A stretch of DNA of 64,000 nt from Pseudomonadales bacterium (GCA_022827905.1 JAJEIQ010000064.1:1-64000), one strand, 5' to 3'. Positions 24,826-34,012 are shown, counted from the first letter of the stretch. Numbers and translations: made by a program. Notes: generated by a model not told the origin, from the sequence alone.

Positions 24826-27761
24826 AGATCCCCAACCCTAGGCATCAACTGGCCCCCTTCCGGCGTAGCCATGCGCACCCCGGTCACGCTGCCGTCGTCC
24901 GCCAGCACGAACTCAAGCCGCAGCCCGCGCGGTTCGAAGATGAAGTGATCCTCCCGCTGTTCCCGCAACGGGCCATTGAATATCCCGCTTTTCACTTCCA
25001 GATCACGGCCACCGTATACGAATTGCAGTTCAAAGCCACTCCCCCCGTAGCGCCCCTGGTACTTCGCATAGTGCGTGTTGACGCGCACCGCCGCCAGTTC
25101 CTCGGCCGTCCAGAGTTGTGTTCGGCCTTGGGTCTCCCGCCGCGTTCGGGCCATGAACTCCGGATCGATGGCCCGGCCGGCATGCCCCCAGGCGCGACTC
25201 AGGTGGGTGAGCAGCCCCGCCGCAGTCTCGTCGTCGAAGCCCGGCATGGCGGCATGCCCCGGCATGAGGCCGTTCCAAACCTCGTCACCCACCTTGATGG
25301 GGCCAGCCAGCCCCTGCAGGATGATGCGCGCCAGCACCTCGCTCGGGCCGGTCACCCAAGTGGATCCGGCGAGCGGGGGACCCAGGGATTCGAGGCCAGC
25401 GCCATCGGATCCGTGGCAGGTGGCGCATTGCGCCTCGTAGTACTGCGCACCTAGCGCACGGTGCCGCTGCTGCGATGGCGTCAGGGGCTTGGCGTTGGCC
25501 GGCAGATCGTCACCCGGCCAAGTGACGCTGCGCCGCGCTCGGGCTATGGCAGGCCAGAGTTCGCTGTCCTCGACGGAAAAGAGCGGATGGGGTTCGGCAA
25601 GCTGAAGGCGGGCAAAGCCCTCCTCCCTTGTCAGTGCAAAGAACCCGTCCAGAATCGCCCGCGCCAGCCAAGTCCGGCCTTGCTGGGCGGCGGCGAATTC
25701 CAGCCGAATTTCGGCTTGGCCGCCATCCCAGCGAAGGTCCTGGTTGACGAGCTGGGCGGCGGCAAAATCCAGCCAAACCTCGGCTTGGCGGCCATCGCCA
25801 CGCAGACCCTGGCTGACGAGCTGGGCGACGAAAGCCGTGGCCGCTGCTTCAACCTCGGCCTTCCACGTGCCAGTGGCAAGTAGTGCCCGCACAAAATCCG
25901 GCTCCGCACCGAAAGCCGCCGCTTGCACCGCCGCACGCGTGTAGGCGTTGTCAGGGTCCAGCACAAGCATACCGATCAGATGTTGCCTGACGGCAGGCGA
26001 TGCGCCATGAGGCGCCAGCGACAGGATCAGGTGCTGCATAAACACTCGATCGATTTGCCCGGACATAAAGTTCAGCAACTCAGTTTCGGACAGGAGGTCC
26101 GCGCCCGCTTCCAACCCCGCCAGCCGCACCCTGGCATCGCGATGCTCGACAGCCTCGAGGACAACTGCCTTGGTCAGTTCACCGCGACCACGAAGGGTCC
26201 AAAGGGCATGCACCGCCGCAAGTGGCGGGCCACCTTCGGTGATCTGGGCCAGGCGCTCCCGAACCGCTCGGCTCCGGTCGGCTATCAACAGGCGCTGGGC
26301 CGTGTCGCGCTGCCAGCCGTTGGGGTGGCCCAACCACTCCAGCAGGGCCTCGGATGGGGTTGCCGCAGCGAATTCTCGTTCCGGGCGCCCGCCGTCGTGC
26401 CGGGAAACACGCCAGATCCGCCCCATCCCCAATGGCCGTTCAAGTCCCCGCTCCTTCGCCTGGGCGCGCAGCTCGTCGCTGATGAACACATGGTCCTGAA
26501 TCACGCCCCGGTAGAAGTCCACGACATAGAGGGCGCCATCGGGGCCGACCTTGACGTCCACTGGCCGAAACCGCTCATCGGTCGAGGCGAGAAACTCCCG
26601 CTGTGTCCACTCTCGGTCCGGGTAGAGCATGTGCTCAGCACTGACCTTCAAGCCGTCTCGACGAACGCGCAGCCGCGCCACGGCATTGGCGGCCGGTTCC
26701 GCCACGAACACGTCATCGGCGTGTTCCGGCCCGAACTGATCACCTCGGTACACCGCCATGCCGCTGGCGGAGGTTGGCTGGTCTAGGCGGCCGTCCTCCC
26801 TTAAGACGCCCGGAACATAGGCTCGATTGACGCCGGTGTTGACGCGCACCGCGAACATCCGGTCGTTTTCGCTGATTCGGGCGTTCAACCCCGGCGCGGT
26901 GCGGTTGCCCGCCCTCACTACGGCCTGGGCGTCGTAGCTGTCGCCGAGCAGCAGGACGGAGTTGGTGTTGTAGTAGAGCCGGCCGGCGTTGTCCTTGCTG
27001 ATGCCCCACTGTCCCCGGAAAAGCGTCGGCTCCGAAACCAACTCGCCGCCAATGATGCGCAGCCGACGCGCGGACTTGGCGCTGTACAGCCAGTTGTCCA
27101 AGCCCATGAGCAGGCCGTTTTCCGCATGCTCCACCGAGCCCGGCTGATCGCCATAGGTACCCAGAGATATCCGCTCCTCGCAGTCAATCGTCGCGGCGCT
27201 GCCGTCCGCGTTCGGGCACAGCCACAGGTTCGGCGGTTCCCCGATCAATAGGCCCTCGTTGACGATGGCGACGGCACGCGGCAGGACCAGCTGATCAGCG
27301 AGCATTTCCCGTCGGTCGTAAACCCCGTCCCGATCCGAGTCCGACAGCCGCACAACGGCACCAACGGCAGCGGTCTGGCCGGTGCCGTAGACATCCGGCA
27401 TGAATCCCCGCATCTCCGCAGCGTAGAGGTTGCCCGCCTCGTCCCAGGCAATGGCCACCGGATCCTCGACGAGCGGTTCGGTCGCCACCGGTTCGATGCT
27501 GAATCCTGGCGCGATGGAAAAGCTGCCCAGCGCCTCGGCCGGCGACAGCACCGGGGCTGGCGGCGTTTTGAACGCTTGGTGCGGGGGAAGGGCCTGCTCG
27601 CCAGCCCAGGACTGCCCGGTTGACAGCAACCCGAACAGCAGGGCGATGACGCCTTTTTGCTTTCTTGATCGCGGGATTGGGCTGTCGAATGAAGGAACTG
27701 TTGCGTCCGGCGACCGCCTTGCCGTGGGCCTGAGGCATCGCCTCGTTTGCGCTCGCCTCAT
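24822..27761 (-). CDS. Large secreted cytochrome c / PVC-type beta-propeller dehydrogenase-like protein
   Basis: A 979-residue exported protein. After an unusually long basic N-region (about 40 residues) comes a signal core ending near SWAGE. It is followed by a six-bladed-propeller-like domain (PGFSIEPVATEPLVEDPVAIAWDEAGNLYAAEMRGF and VKVGPDGALYVVDFYRG), HEAT-like helices (about 440-740), one class I cytochrome c haem site CATCHGSDGAG near residue 778, and a C-terminal beta-rich region. This architecture is known from planctomycete/verrucomicrobial 'membrane-bound dehydrogenase' proteins and is presumably periplasmic electron transfer from sugar oxidation. Residues about 648-693 carry a 23-residue duplication encoded by two 69-bp repeats. 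The ATG at 27761 overlaps the upstream stop (TGATG). Confidence 0.82.
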   Translation of the reverse strand: MRRAQTRRCLRPTARRSPDATVPSFDSPIPRSRKQKGVIALLFGLLSTGQSWAGEQALPPHQAFKTPPAPVLSPAEALGSFSIAPGFSIEPVATEPLVEDPVAIAWDEAGNLYAAEMRGFMPDVYGTGQTAAVGAVVRLSDSDRDGVYDRREMLADQLVLPRAVAIVNEGLLIGEPPNLWLCPNADGSAATIDCEERISLGTYGDQPGSVEHAENGLLMGLDNWLYSAKSARRLRIIGGELVSEPTLFRGQWGISKDNAGRLYYNTNSVLLLGDSYDAQAVVRAGNRTAPGLNARISENDRMFAVRVNTGVNRAYVPGVLREDGRLDQPTSASGMAVYRGDQFGPEHADDVFVAEPAANAVARLRVRRDGLKVSAEHMLYPDREWTQREFLASTDERFRPVDVKVGPDGALYVVDFYRGVIQDHVFISDELRAQAKERGLERPLGMGRIWRVSRHDGGRPEREFAAATPSEALLEWLGHPNGWQRDTAQRLLIADRSRAVRERLAQITEGGPPLAAVHALWTLRGRGELTKAVVLEAVEHRDARVRLAGLEAGADLLSETELLNFMSGQIDRVFMQHLILSLAPHGASPAVRQHLIGMLVLDPDNAYTRAAVQAAAFGAEPDFVRALLATGTWKAEVEAAATAFVAQLVSQGLRGDGRQAEVWLDFAAAQLVNQDLRWDGGQAEIRLEFAAAQQGRTWLARAILDGFFALTREEGFARLQLAEPHPLFSVEDSELWPAIARARRSVTWPGDDLPANAKPLTPSQQRHRALGAQYYEAQCATCHGSDGAGLESLGPPLAGSTWVTGPSEVLARIILQGLAGPIKVGDEVWNGLMPGHAAMPGFDDETAAGLLTHLSRAWGHAGRAIDPEFMARTRRETQGRTQLWTAEELAAVRVNTHYAKYQGRYGGSGFELQFVYGGRDLEVKSGIFNGPLREQREDHFIFEPRGLRLEFVLADDGSVTGVRMATPEGGQLMPRVGDL
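25682..25819 (-). repeat. 69-bp tandem duplication inside the cytochrome protein gene
   Basis: Two adjacent 69-base units (25682-25750 and 25751-25819) are alike over their whole length with scattered substitutions. They encode two copies of a 23-residue helix-like segment (QLVSQGLRGDGRQAEVWLDF versus QLVNQDLRWDGGQAEIRLEF). The divergence shows the duplication is not very recent. Confidence 0.75.
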
Positions 27762-28693
27762 CAATAGGTCATGTCGCGGAGGTAGTCGTAGCTGCGCTGA
27801 ATCGCGTGGGCCGGATCAGGTGGATTGTCCCGTTCCACGAAGAAGTGCCGCGCGCCCGCCGCCTCCGCTTCGGCGACGAAGCGGGGAAAGTCGATGGTGC
27901 CGTGACCCACGTCCTCGAAGTCGCCGTGCTCGTCGATGTCCTTCAGGTGACAGCTATTGAACCGGCCGCTGTAGCGGCTTAGGTAATCGCTCAGGTTGCC
28001 GCCGGCCTTCACGATCCAGTAGGAATCCAACTGAAAGCTGACGTTGCCGGGATCGGTTTGCTCGATCATCAGGTCGTAGGGGACGACCCCATCGATTGGG
28101 GCCAGTTCCCAATCGTGATTGTGGTAGCCAAACTGGACGCCTTGGGCGGCGCAGACTTCGCCGGCGGTGTTGATCGCCTCAATGCTTGCCTTCACTTGAT
28201 CGAGCGAGGCGAACTCCGTTGGCGGCAGCGCCGGCAGGTTGATGACCTTTTGCCCAAAGGCTTGCGCATCCTCCAGCGCATGCTGCACGTTCTCGACCAG
28301 ATACTTGGCCTGCCCACGCTCCGCAAAGACGCGCATGGCCTCTTCGCGGGGCATCCGCATGACGTCCGCCGGCAGCTTGGGCGACACGCGCCCGATCGGC
28401 GCCTGGAGTCCGATTTCGGCCATGAGTTGCTTCACATGCTCGACCGGGCGACCCAGGAGGCCCATGGCCGAGAACTCCACCAGCGTGTAGCCGATGCCGG
28501 CCGCGTGTCGCAGCGTGCCCTCAAAGTCCTGCATGAGCAGCCGGGTGACGGTGGACAGTTGCAGGCCGATTTGGGTCAGCCGCCGACCACCCCGCTGCAT
28601 CGCCCGTTCAGCGGCCGACGTCCGGCCATGGGCCATCAGCGTCGCAGGGACCAGAGCCGCCCCTGCAAATCGCAGCAGTTCGCGTCTGCGCAT
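27761..28693 (-). CDS. Tat-exported sugar phosphate isomerase/epimerase-like TIM-barrel protein
   Basis: A 310-residue AP-endonuclease-2-type TIM barrel. The N-terminus MRRRELLRFAGAALVPATLMAHG is a twin-arginine signal, so the protein is exported folded, probably with its metal. Barrel motifs include YTLVEFSAMGL (near 68), FGYHNHDWELAP (near 192) and NVSFQLDSYWIVKAGG (near 218), which supply the His, Asp and Glu metal ligands typical of xylose isomerase-like proteins. It follows the TonB receptor gene by 14 bases and overlaps the cytochrome gene. Periplasmic location with a cytochrome and a receptor suggests sugar modification before inner-membrane uptake. The substrate is unknown. Confidence 0.88.
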   Translation of the reverse strand: MRRRELLRFAGAALVPATLMAHGRTSAAERAMQRGGRRLTQIGLQLSTVTRLLMQDFEGTLRHAAGIGYTLVEFSAMGLLGRPVEHVKQLMAEIGLQAPIGRVSPKLPADVMRMPREEAMRVFAERGQAKYLVENVQHALEDAQAFGQKVINLPALPPTEFASLDQVKASIEAINTAGEVCAAQGVQFGYHNHDWELAPIDGVVPYDLMIEQTDPGNVSFQLDSYWIVKAGGNLSDYLSRYSGRFNSCHLKDIDEHGDFEDVGHGTIDFPRFVAEAEAAGARHFFVERDNPPDPAHAIQRSYDYLRDMTY

Positions 28694-28707
28694 AGCTCGT
28701 GCTCACA

Positions 28708-30963
28708 TCAAAAGCGGATGCCCAATTGTATGCCCGCATAGCGTTCGGCGTCTCTGGGAAACGTCTGGATGTAGGTCGGCGCATTGCCCCAGAGCCCCCC
28801 GAAGTTGGCGATGCTCGTGACATAGTCCTCATCAAAAAGGTTGTTCACGAACAGGGTAACGGTGTAGCGCTCATTGGCGCTTTCCACGATGCCGAGGCTT
28901 AGGTTGGCGATTCCGTAGGCTTCCTGCTCAGAACCAGGATCACCCAGCAGGGAAAAGTTCACGTCGTCCTGCCACTGGTAGGAGAGATTGAAAAAGCCGT
29001 CGAACGGCAGGTTTTCGAAAGGCAGCAGATACTCCGCGCTGACCGTGAACTTGAGGTCCGGGCTGTTGTTGAGGTCCTCGCCGCCGAGATCCTGCGCTTG
29101 GCGACCGGTGCCCATGCCCGCGCTGTCGAGCAGTTCAACGCAGCCTGAGGTCTGCCCGGTCCAGCAGTCCGCACCCGGAAATTCCTTGATCTCCGCGTTG
29201 ATGTAGGCAATGCCGCCGACCAGCCGCAAGTTCTCGGTCAATGCCGCTTGGAAGTCAATTTCGAGGCCATAGGTCTCCAGTTCGCCCACATTGGTGATGC
29301 CCAACTCGACGTTGTTGTCGACGAGGCGGGCCTGTTGTGCCTGAAAGTCGTCGTAGGTCGCAAAGAAGAGGGTCGGGTTGAGCTGCAGTCTGCCTTCGAG
29401 AAAGGTCCCCTTCATGCCGAGCTCAAACGCCAGCGAGTCCTCGTTGCCCACCGGATTGTCGGAGGTCTGCTGGTTGAAGCTGCTGGAGATGTCGTAGCCC
29501 TGCCCCTTGTAGCCCGTGGAAGCCGTCGCAAAGACCATGACGTCCTCATTGACGCGATGCTGCAGGCCGACCTTGAAGGTGGCGGCGGTCTCGCTGTCGG
29601 ACCCGGATAGGGACGCGCCGCTCAACGCGTTGTCAAAGCCATGGGAAATTTCCTCATCCTGCACCCGCGCACCGAGGATCAGGCTGGTGTTCTCCCCGAC
29701 GGCCAAGGTGCCCTGACCGTACAGGGCGATCACTTCCGTGCCCGTATCGGCCACCCAGTTGGCGGCAAAAAGCGGGCCGCGCTGAAAATCCCGGCCGTAA
29801 TCGACATCGGAGTAGTAAAGGCCGGCGACGTATTCAAAGGTCTCCGATGCCGGCGAGATCAGCCTGAACTCCTGGGACAGGGATTCCAGATCGAAGCCGC
29901 CGCCCTGCACCAAGCCGCCCGATGCCGCACCGCCGGTGAACAGCGCCAGTAGATCAAAGGCCGTGCCGTCCACGTCCCGCGTGACCTCGTAGTCCCATTC
30001 GTTGTAAGCGGTCACCGACAGCAATTCATGCTCCCCAATATCGATGCTGAGGCGCAAACCGGCATTCCAAGCCTCGGAATCATCCGCGGTGAGATCGTCG
30101 CTGCCGATCTTGGTGTTGTCCGGTGCCGGATCGAGTCCGGCAAGCACCGCAGGCGCCGGCAGAAAACCCAGAAAGGCGGCATTGGCAGGCACCGAGCGCA
30201 TGGTGGCGTTGCAGCAGGTCGATTCGCTCTCGCTGAGTTCGGCAAAGACTGTCGCCGTGACGCGCTCGCTCGGGTAGAACACCAGCTTGCCGCGCACGCC
30301 CCAGGACTCGTTGCCGTCCACTTCCTCGCCAGTGGTGATGTTGTCAATGTGACCATCCTCCCGTTCCTTAAGGAAGGCGCTCAACCTGAATCCGACGGCA
30401 TCGCTCAAGGGGCCGCCCGTGGTCAGCCCGAAGTCCAGTTGATCGTCGGTGGTGTAGCCCCCCCGGAATCGGAAGTCGAAGTCCTCGCCCGGCGCCTGGG
30501 TGACCACGTTCACCACGCCGGCAGAGGCGTTCTTGCCGAACAGGGTGCTCTGCGGCCCGCGCAGCACTTCGATGCGCTCGATGTCCAGCAGGTCGCTGAA
30601 GGCCTGGGACGATCGGACCAAGGGCACGTCGTCAACGACGATGGCAACGCTGGGCTCGATGTTGATGCTGAAGACGTTGGTGCCGATGCCGCGCAGGCTG
30701 AAGCCGCTGTTGGTGGCCCAGTCGCCCCTGTTGACCGTCAGCGACGGCGAGATGCGCGTGATGTCGGTGAACTCGTCGATGCGCATGGCTTCAATGGTTG
30801 CCTGGTCCACTGCGCTAACCGCAACCGGCACATCCTGCACGCTCTGCGCGCGTTTCGTGGCCGTCACCACGATTTCCTCAATGAGGGCCTCACTGGCCAG
30901 AACGGGCGAGGTCAGCATCACCGCAACAAACGCGAAACCCGCGCACTGCACTCCCTTGCACAT
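28708..30963 (-). CDS. TonB-dependent outer-membrane receptor
   Basis: A 751-residue receptor. From ATG 30963 (AGGGG ribosome site 7 bases upstream) the signal peptide ends at about residue 23 (VLASE). The TonB box EEIVVTA is at about 28-34, the plug has DVPLVRSSQAFSDLLDIERIEVLRGPQSTLFGKNASAGVVN (about 114-155), and the barrel ends in the canonical Phe (IQLGIRF). This is the FecA/iron-complex-type layout widely used in marine bacteria for vitamins, iron complexes and oligosaccharides. It is the first gene of the seven-gene minus-strand operon, so its likely cargo is the substrate of the downstream Gfo/Idh and cytochrome proteins. The open frame to 30990 has no better start. Confidence 0.93.
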   Translation of the reverse strand: MCKGVQCAGFAFVAVMLTSPVLASEALIEEIVVTATKRAQSVQDVPVAVSAVDQATIEAMRIDEFTDITRISPSLTVNRGDWATNSGFSLRGIGTNVFSINIEPSVAIVVDDVPLVRSSQAFSDLLDIERIEVLRGPQSTLFGKNASAGVVNVVTQAPGEDFDFRFRGGYTTDDQLDFGLTTGGPLSDAVGFRLSAFLKEREDGHIDNITTGEEVDGNESWGVRGKLVFYPSERVTATVFAELSESESTCCNATMRSVPANAAFLGFLPAPAVLAGLDPAPDNTKIGSDDLTADDSEAWNAGLRLSIDIGEHELLSVTAYNEWDYEVTRDVDGTAFDLLALFTGGAASGGLVQGGGFDLESLSQEFRLISPASETFEYVAGLYYSDVDYGRDFQRGPLFAANWVADTGTEVIALYGQGTLAVGENTSLILGARVQDEEISHGFDNALSGASLSGSDSETAATFKVGLQHRVNEDVMVFATASTGYKGQGYDISSSFNQQTSDNPVGNEDSLAFELGMKGTFLEGRLQLNPTLFFATYDDFQAQQARLVDNNVELGITNVGELETYGLEIDFQAALTENLRLVGGIAYINAEIKEFPGADCWTGQTSGCVELLDSAGMGTGRQAQDLGGEDLNNSPDLKFTVSAEYLLPFENLPFDGFFNLSYQWQDDVNFSLLGDPGSEQEAYGIANLSLGIVESANERYTVTLFVNNLFDEDYVTSIANFGGLWGNAPTYIQTFPRDAERYAGIQLGIRF

Positions 30964-31116
30964 AAGTGATCCCCTGTTGTGTGTTCTCAATCGATGGGTG
31001 GCCCTGAGCCGATGGCTCCCGCAAATTGGTCAGGCCACCTAGCCACCTTACGCAGTCTTGCGGAACCAGTCAACCGCTAGGCTGCTCGCTGCCCGGCCGC
31101 TTGCCCGAGCCACTTG

Positions 31117-31145
31117 TTGTAAATCCGAAACCCCTTCGCTAACAT
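31117..31145 (+). promoter_or_regulatory. Probable sigma-70 promoter of rplM-rpsI
   Basis: TTGTAA (31117-31122) and TAACAT (31140-31145) are separated by exactly 17 bases and lie about 33 bases before the rplM ATG. It is the best promoter-like pair in the intergenic region between the divergent TonB receptor and rplM genes. Confidence 0.5.
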
Positions 31146-31177
31146 TCGCGCTCCCCAAACCGGGCACTCCAAGGGTT

Positions 31178-31606
31178 ATGAAGACGTTGAGCATGCGCGC
31201 CGAGGACGTGCGGCGCGCTTGGTATGTTGTGGACGCCGAAAACAAGACGCTGGGCCGTCTGGCATCAGCCATCGCCGTTCGCCTGCGCGGCAAGCACAAG
31301 CCCGAATACACCCCACACGTGGATACCGGCGACTACGTCATCGTGATCAACGCCGACAAAGTGCAGGTGACCGGCAACAAGGAGACCGGCAAGCTCTACC
31401 ATCGCCATAGCGGCTATCCCGGCGGCATCAAGAGCACCAGCCTCGGCAAGCTGCGCGCCGCCCATCCGGAGCGAATCATCGAGAAGGCGGTCAAGGGCAT
31501 GCTGCCTCGCAACCCCTTGGGACGGGCGGTGTTCCGCAAGCTCAAGGTTTACGCCGGCCCCACCCACCCGCACGCCGCGCAGCAACCGGAACCCCTCAAC
31601 ATCTGA
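31178..31606 (+). CDS. rplM: 50S ribosomal protein L13
   Basis: Large-subunit protein L13, 142 residues as in E. coli. Diagnostic segments are [32 protein letters not shown] (about 15-46), YRHSGYPGG-like ([10 protein letters not shown], about 75) and the C-terminal [19 protein letters not shown]. The ATG at 31178 fits the family start; the frame is open upstream to 31058 but without similarity. It is the first gene of the universal rplM-rpsI pair, here followed by the bc1 operon as in many gammaproteobacteria. Confidence 0.98.
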   Translation: MKTLSMRAEDVRRAWYVVDAENKTLGRLASAIAVRLRGKHKPEYTPHVDTGDYVIVINADKVQVTGNKETGKLYHRHSGYPGGIKSTSLGKLRAAHPERIIEKAVKGMLPRNPLGRAVFRKLKVYAGPTHPHAAQQPEPLNI

Positions 31607-31638
31607 CCTCACAAGATACTCTGACCTCACAAGACAGG
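31603..31638 (+). repeat. 18-bp direct repeat between rplM and rpsI
   Basis: CTGACCTCACAAGA is repeated with an exact 18-base period (31603 and 31621). The first copy overlaps the rplM stop codon and the second lies just before the AGGAG ribosome site of rpsI. It looks like a small tandem duplication of the intercistronic region. Confidence 0.7.
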
Positions 31639-31653
31639 AGCATTGAACCGACA

Positions 31654-32055
31654 GTGGCAACAGCGGCAAGGCAATCCGATTACGGCACCGGCCGGCGCAA
31701 GACGTCGGCGGCACGTGTGTTCATATCCAGCGGCACCGGCAACATCACCGTCAACGACCAGCCCTTGGACGAGTACTTTGGGCGCGAAACCGCGCGCATG
31801 ATCGTCCGCCAACCGCTCGACGTGGCGGAATTGGGCGACAAGGTGGATGTGCGGGTCAGCGTTCGCGGCGGCGGCAATTCCGGCCAAGCCGGCGCCATTC
31901 GCCACGGCATCGCGAGAGCCTTGGTGGCCCGCGACGAAACCCTTCGCACGCCCTTGCGACGGGCTGGCTTCCTGACCCGTGACGCCCGGGCGGTGGAGCG
32001 CAAGAAGGTGGGGCTGCGCAAGGCCCGCAAACGGCCTCAATACTCGAAGCGGTAG
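31654..32055 (+). CDS. rpsI: 30S ribosomal protein S9
   Basis: Small-subunit protein S9, 133 residues. It shows [26 protein letters not shown] at the N-terminus and ends in the invariant tail [17 protein letters not shown], which reaches the ribosomal P site. The start is GTG at 31654; AGGAG lies 12-16 bases upstream. The gene is 47 bases after rplM, with an 18-bp tandem repeat in the gap, and 38 bases before petA. Confidence 0.98.
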   Translation: MATAARQSDYGTGRRKTSAARVFISSGTGNITVNDQPLDEYFGRETARMIVRQPLDVAELGDKVDVRVSVRGGGNSGQAGAIRHGIARALVARDETLRTPLRRAGFLTRDARAVERKKVGLRKARKRPQYSKR

Positions 32056-32093
32056 CCGACGCAACCCGTTAAACAGCAGGGAGCGAGCAAGCC

Positions 32094-32735
32094 TTGAGCA
32101 CCGAATCAGCGGTCGGCGGCGGGACGCCTTCCACGGCCCCGAACCCGGTCAATCGCGAACGCCGCTACTTCCTGATCGGCGCCACCGCGACGGTCGGCGG
32201 CGTCGGTGCGGTGGGTGCGGCCATCCCCTTCGTGCAATCGTGGATGCCAAGCGCCAAGGCCCGGGCAGCCGGCGCGCCGGTCACACTGGACATCGGCAAG
32301 CTGCGGCCTGGCGAGATGCTCGGCCCAATACCGGCTTGGCGGGGCAAGCCGGTGTTCGTGGTGCGGCGCAGCGACGAGACCGTTGCGCATCTTGAACAAG
32401 CCGATCCGAACCTGGCGGACCCGGATTCCAGCAATCCGGAAATGCAGCCGGAGTACGCCCGCAATCCGTGGCGCTCCCGGCGGCCTGAGATCGGCATCTA
32501 CTTGGGCCTTTGCACCCATCTTGGCTGCTCGCCCAAGTTCTACGGCGCCGTGCAACCCGAATCCTTCGACGCCAACTGGCAGGGCGGCTTCTTCTGCCCC
32601 TGCCACGGCTCCCGCTTCGACCTCGCCGGGCGGGTGGTCAAGGCGGTGCCCGCCCCGGACAACCTGGAGGTGCCGCCCTACCGGTTCGCCTCCGAAAACA
32701 CGGTGGTGATCGGCGAGGACGAGGAAACCGCGTAG
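32094..32735 (+). CDS. petA: Ubiquinol-cytochrome c reductase, Rieske iron-sulfur subunit
   Basis: The [2Fe-2S] subunit of the cytochrome bc1 complex (213 residues). It has an N-terminal RRYFLIGATATVGGVGAVGAAIPF twin-arginine membrane anchor (about 23-46) and cluster ligands in CTHLGC (about 144-149) and CPCHGS (about 169-174). The start is TTG at 32094. The stop overlaps the petB start by one base (TAGTG), so petA, petB and petC are translationally linked. Confidence 0.97.
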   Translation: MSTESAVGGGTPSTAPNPVNRERRYFLIGATATVGGVGAVGAAIPFVQSWMPSAKARAAGAPVTLDIGKLRPGEMLGPIPAWRGKPVFVVRRSDETVAHLEQADPNLADPDSSNPEMQPEYARNPWRSRRPEIGIYLGLCTHLGCSPKFYGAVQPESFDANWQGGFFCPCHGSRFDLAGRVVKAVPAPDNLEVPPYRFASENTVVIGEDEETA

Positions 32736-34012
32736 TGGAACAGACGCAGCAAGCGAAGGGCGCCATCCCCCGGCTGTGGGGCGGGTTGGTCGATTGGGCT
32801 GACGCCCGTTTTCCGGCCACGGAAACTTGGGACTACCATCTAGCCAAGTATTACGCACCCAAGAACCACAACTTCTGGTACCTGATGGGCTGGCTGGCCA
32901 TGGTGATACTGGCCAACCAACTGATCACCGGCATCTGGCTGACCATGAGCTACGTGCCAAGCGACGAAGGCGCGTTCGCCTCGGTCGAGTACATCATGCG
33001 CGACGTGGAGTTCGGCTGGCTGCTGCGCTACCTGCACTCCACCGGCGCTTCGGCGTTCTTCGTCATCGTTTACCTGCACATGTTCCGCGGCCTCATGTAC
33101 GGCTCCTACCGCAAGCCGAGGGAGTTGCTGTGGTTGATCGGCATGGCCATCTTCGTGGCGTTGATGGCGGAAGGCTTCTTCGGCTACCTGCTGCCTTGGG
33201 GCAACATGTCCTACTGGGCGGCGCAGGTGATCATCTCGCTGTTCGGCGCCATCCCCTACATCGGCCCCGATCTGATGGAGTGGATACGCGGCGACTTCCT
33301 GGTGTCGGAAATCACGCTCAACCGCTTCTTCGCGCTGCACGTGGTGGCCCTGCCCCTGGTCCTCGTGGGGTTGGTGTTCGTCCACCTCGTGGCCCTGCAC
33401 CACGTCGGCTCCACGGCGCCCGACGGGGCGGACATCAAGAAGCACAAGGACGCCACTGGCAAGCCCCTGGACGGCATTCCCTTTTGGCCCTACACCGTCA
33501 CCCACGACGTGCACGCCACCGTGGTGTTCCTGTTCATTTTCTGCGCAGCGGTGTTCTACGCTCCCGAGATGGGCGGCTACTTCCTGGAGAAGCCCAACTT
33601 CGAGATGGCCAACCCGCTTAAGACCCCGGAGCACATCGTGCCCGTGTGGTACTACACGCCCTTCTACGCCATGCTCCGCGCCGCCACCTATCCCTTGTTT
33701 GGGGTGCCGGCAAAGTTCTGGGGGCTGGTGGTCATGGCCGGCGCCATCGCCATACCGGCGCTGCTGCCGTGGCTCGACCGCAGCCCGGTGGCCTCCATTC
33801 GCTCCAAGGGCCTGGCCTCCAAGTGGATGCTGGGCCTGTTCGTGGTGAGCTTCGTGATTCTCGGCTACCTGGGCATCACGCCACCCTCACCGGTGGCGAC
33901 GGCCGCGGCGCAGGTCTTCACGGTGCTGTATTTCGCCTACTTCGTGCTGATGCCCTGGTACACGCGGGTGGAGAAAACCAAGCCGCCACCGGAACGGGTG
34001 ACGACGCGATGA
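32735..34012 (+). CDS. petB: Cytochrome b subunit of the bc1 complex
   Basis: A 425-residue quinol-oxidising cytochrome b with eight membrane helices. It shows the haem-ligand histidines in RYLHSTGASAFFVIVYLHMFRG and FFALHVVALPLVLVGLVFVHLVALHHVGS, and the Qo-site motif PFWPY within IPFWPYTVTHD (the usual PEWY comparator lies before it in related proteins). The GTG at 32735 overlaps the petA stop, and the 3' end overlaps petC by ATGA. Longer open frame upstream is petA in another frame. Confidence 0.97.
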   Translation: MEQTQQAKGAIPRLWGGLVDWADARFPATETWDYHLAKYYAPKNHNFWYLMGWLAMVILANQLITGIWLTMSYVPSDEGAFASVEYIMRDVEFGWLLRYLHSTGASAFFVIVYLHMFRGLMYGSYRKPRELLWLIGMAIFVALMAEGFFGYLLPWGNMSYWAAQVIISLFGAIPYIGPDLMEWIRGDFLVSEITLNRFFALHVVALPLVLVGLVFVHLVALHHVGSTAPDGADIKKHKDATGKPLDGIPFWPYTVTHDVHATVVFLFIFCAAVFYAPEMGGYFLEKPNFEMANPLKTPEHIVPVWYYTPFYAMLRAATYPLFGVPAKFWGLVVMAGAIAIPALLPWLDRSPVASIRSKGLASKWMLGLFVVSFVILGYLGITPPSPVATAAAQVFTVLYFAYFVLMPWYTRVEKTKPPPERVTTR

